64,000 nucleotides of DNA from Candidatus Harpocratesius repetitus (GTDB lineage: Archaea; Asgardarchaeota; Lokiarchaeia; Sigyniarchaeales; Promethearchaeaceae), in assembly GCA_021498095.1 (NCBI GenBank), contig JAIZWK010000001.1, positions 2,405,666 to 2,469,665 of the forward strand, given 5' to 3'. Within the stretch, counting starts at the first letter, position 1. Every line of letters begins with the position of its first letter. The translations under genes were made by a program, and so were the position numbers. The notes beneath the pieces are model-generated. The model did no database searches. It had not been told where the DNA came from and saw only the letters and a program-made list of their open reading frames with translations. Below are positions 63,553-64,000 of the stretch, piece by piece.

Positions 63553-64000
63553 TTATTTCTTTTTTGATTTATCTGATTTTTTAACTTTTTCTGCTTTTAG
63601 ATGTAGGGCGTTAATTTGCTCTTCAGATAGATCTAAAGGTTTTTCTAATTTTTCAGGATGTTCTATAAAATCCTGCAAAATATCTAATGTCCTACCCCAA
63701 TAAATACCGTCAGCAATTCGCTCATCCAAATTGAAATTCAAATCCATAACTCTATGCACTTGCACCTCACCTGTTTCTTGATTCACTACAGTATCTTTAT
63801 GAATTTTTCCAATCACTGCAAAAATGGAAGTTGTACCCATCTCAAAGAGGTGATGAAAAACTGCATGCATGTTTAAGGACCCTAAATGAGCTAAATATAC
63901 AGTAGAATACATGGGCAAATCTTTTGTTATTGAATGAACAGGATGATTCATTTTATCCAGTTTCCAAATTACTTTAATGAGCAATTTTATAAACCAACGA
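63553..64000 (-). CDS. 2-oxoacid dehydrogenase E2-like acyltransferase domain, 5' end outside window
   Basis: The frame is open to the window edge, ahead of the track's M. STVYLAHLGSLNMHAVFHHLFEMGTTSIFAVIGKIHK and the following VMDLNFNLDERIADG resemble the E2/lipoyl acyltransferase core, whose catalytic His (usual HR-x3-DG) is replaced: DERIADG has Glu-Arg in that position. So it may be a catalytically altered, free-standing E2-like protein. The C-terminus is a Lys/Ser-rich tail. Confidence 0.72.
   Translation of the reverse strand, partial: RWFIKLLIKVIWKLDKMNHPVHSITKDLPMYSTVYLAHLGSLNMHAVFHHLFEMGTTSIFAVIGKIHKDTVVNQETGEVQVHRVMDLNFNLDERIADGIYWGRTLDILQDFIEHPEKLEKPLDLSEEQINALHLKAEKVKKSDKSKKK

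Noticed and set aside
1-64000. tRNA and rRNA genes
   Set aside because: I looked for T-arm-like GTTCRANNC sequences with matching stems and for rRNA-like G+C blocks and found none; a covariance-model scan would be decisive.

Overview
The window is about 30% G+C and looks archaeal. It carries uS15 (archaeal length, TTG start) next to eS1, a DtxR-type metal regulator beside a feoAB locus, and small T-run terminators. Several traits point to an Asgard archaeon of the Lokiarchaeia type: longin/roadblock-like proteins (one fused to a seven-helix membrane domain), DUF11 proteins with a zinc ribbon, and cytosolic HEAT/coiled-coil proteins. That placement is inferred from family content only. No tRNA, rRNA or CRISPR array was found.

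Bases 1-9123 form a defence island. An HNH-SAVED effector (CBASS Cap5 type) lies between two opposite-strand nucleotidyltransferases with the GS-x-D-x-D signature of CD-NTase-like enzymes. Next to it is a tightly overlapping three-gene operon: a PLD nuclease/SF2 helicase fusion, an unrecognised 550-aa protein and an SPPYW DNA methyltransferase. This looks like an ATP-dependent restriction-modification system I cannot match to a named type.

Bases 10110-38208 are mostly chromosomal housekeeping and Asgard-type genes: the uS15-eS1 operon, a sugar-nucleotidylyltransferase/left-handed-helix protein, a HEAT protein, DUF2804, a KaiC-like/PPDK-like protein split by an in-frame TAG, a two-domain phosphoesterase, a U32 protein, a DUF438-hemerythrin-PAS sensor, a DUF11 protein, an orphan methyltransferase, oppBC-type permeases, an HxlR-type regulator and a 7TM-longin fusion.

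Bases 38209-42306 form an iron locus: a DtxR/FeoA-domain regulator, feoA, feoB, a small membrane protein and a divergent FeoC-like gene. DtxR-type palindromes lie in the divergent promoter region, one centred on the feoC-like start codon. A compositionally distinct 332-aa gene flanked by imperfect repeats follows, then a GIY-YIG/NUMOD3 protein, acetyl-CoA synthetase, a Nudix hydrolase and an AIG2-like protein.

Bases 50597-64000 start with a MarR regulator and a heterodimeric ABC exporter. A 5.7-kb accessory island follows, bracketed by two ~375-bp direct repeats that each join the ABC gene 3' end to the acyltransferase gene 5' end. In the left copy the acyltransferase start is broken and a 550-bp IS derivative has inserted (28-bp TIRs, 8-bp TSD). 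In the right copy the ABC gene is only a fragment. The island holds a three-gene operon with a longin-like protein, a candidate structured RNA, decayed transposases and a decayed DUF5615 toxin with an intact DUF433 antitoxin. An LpxL-like acyltransferase and a partial E2-type acyltransferase gene close the window.
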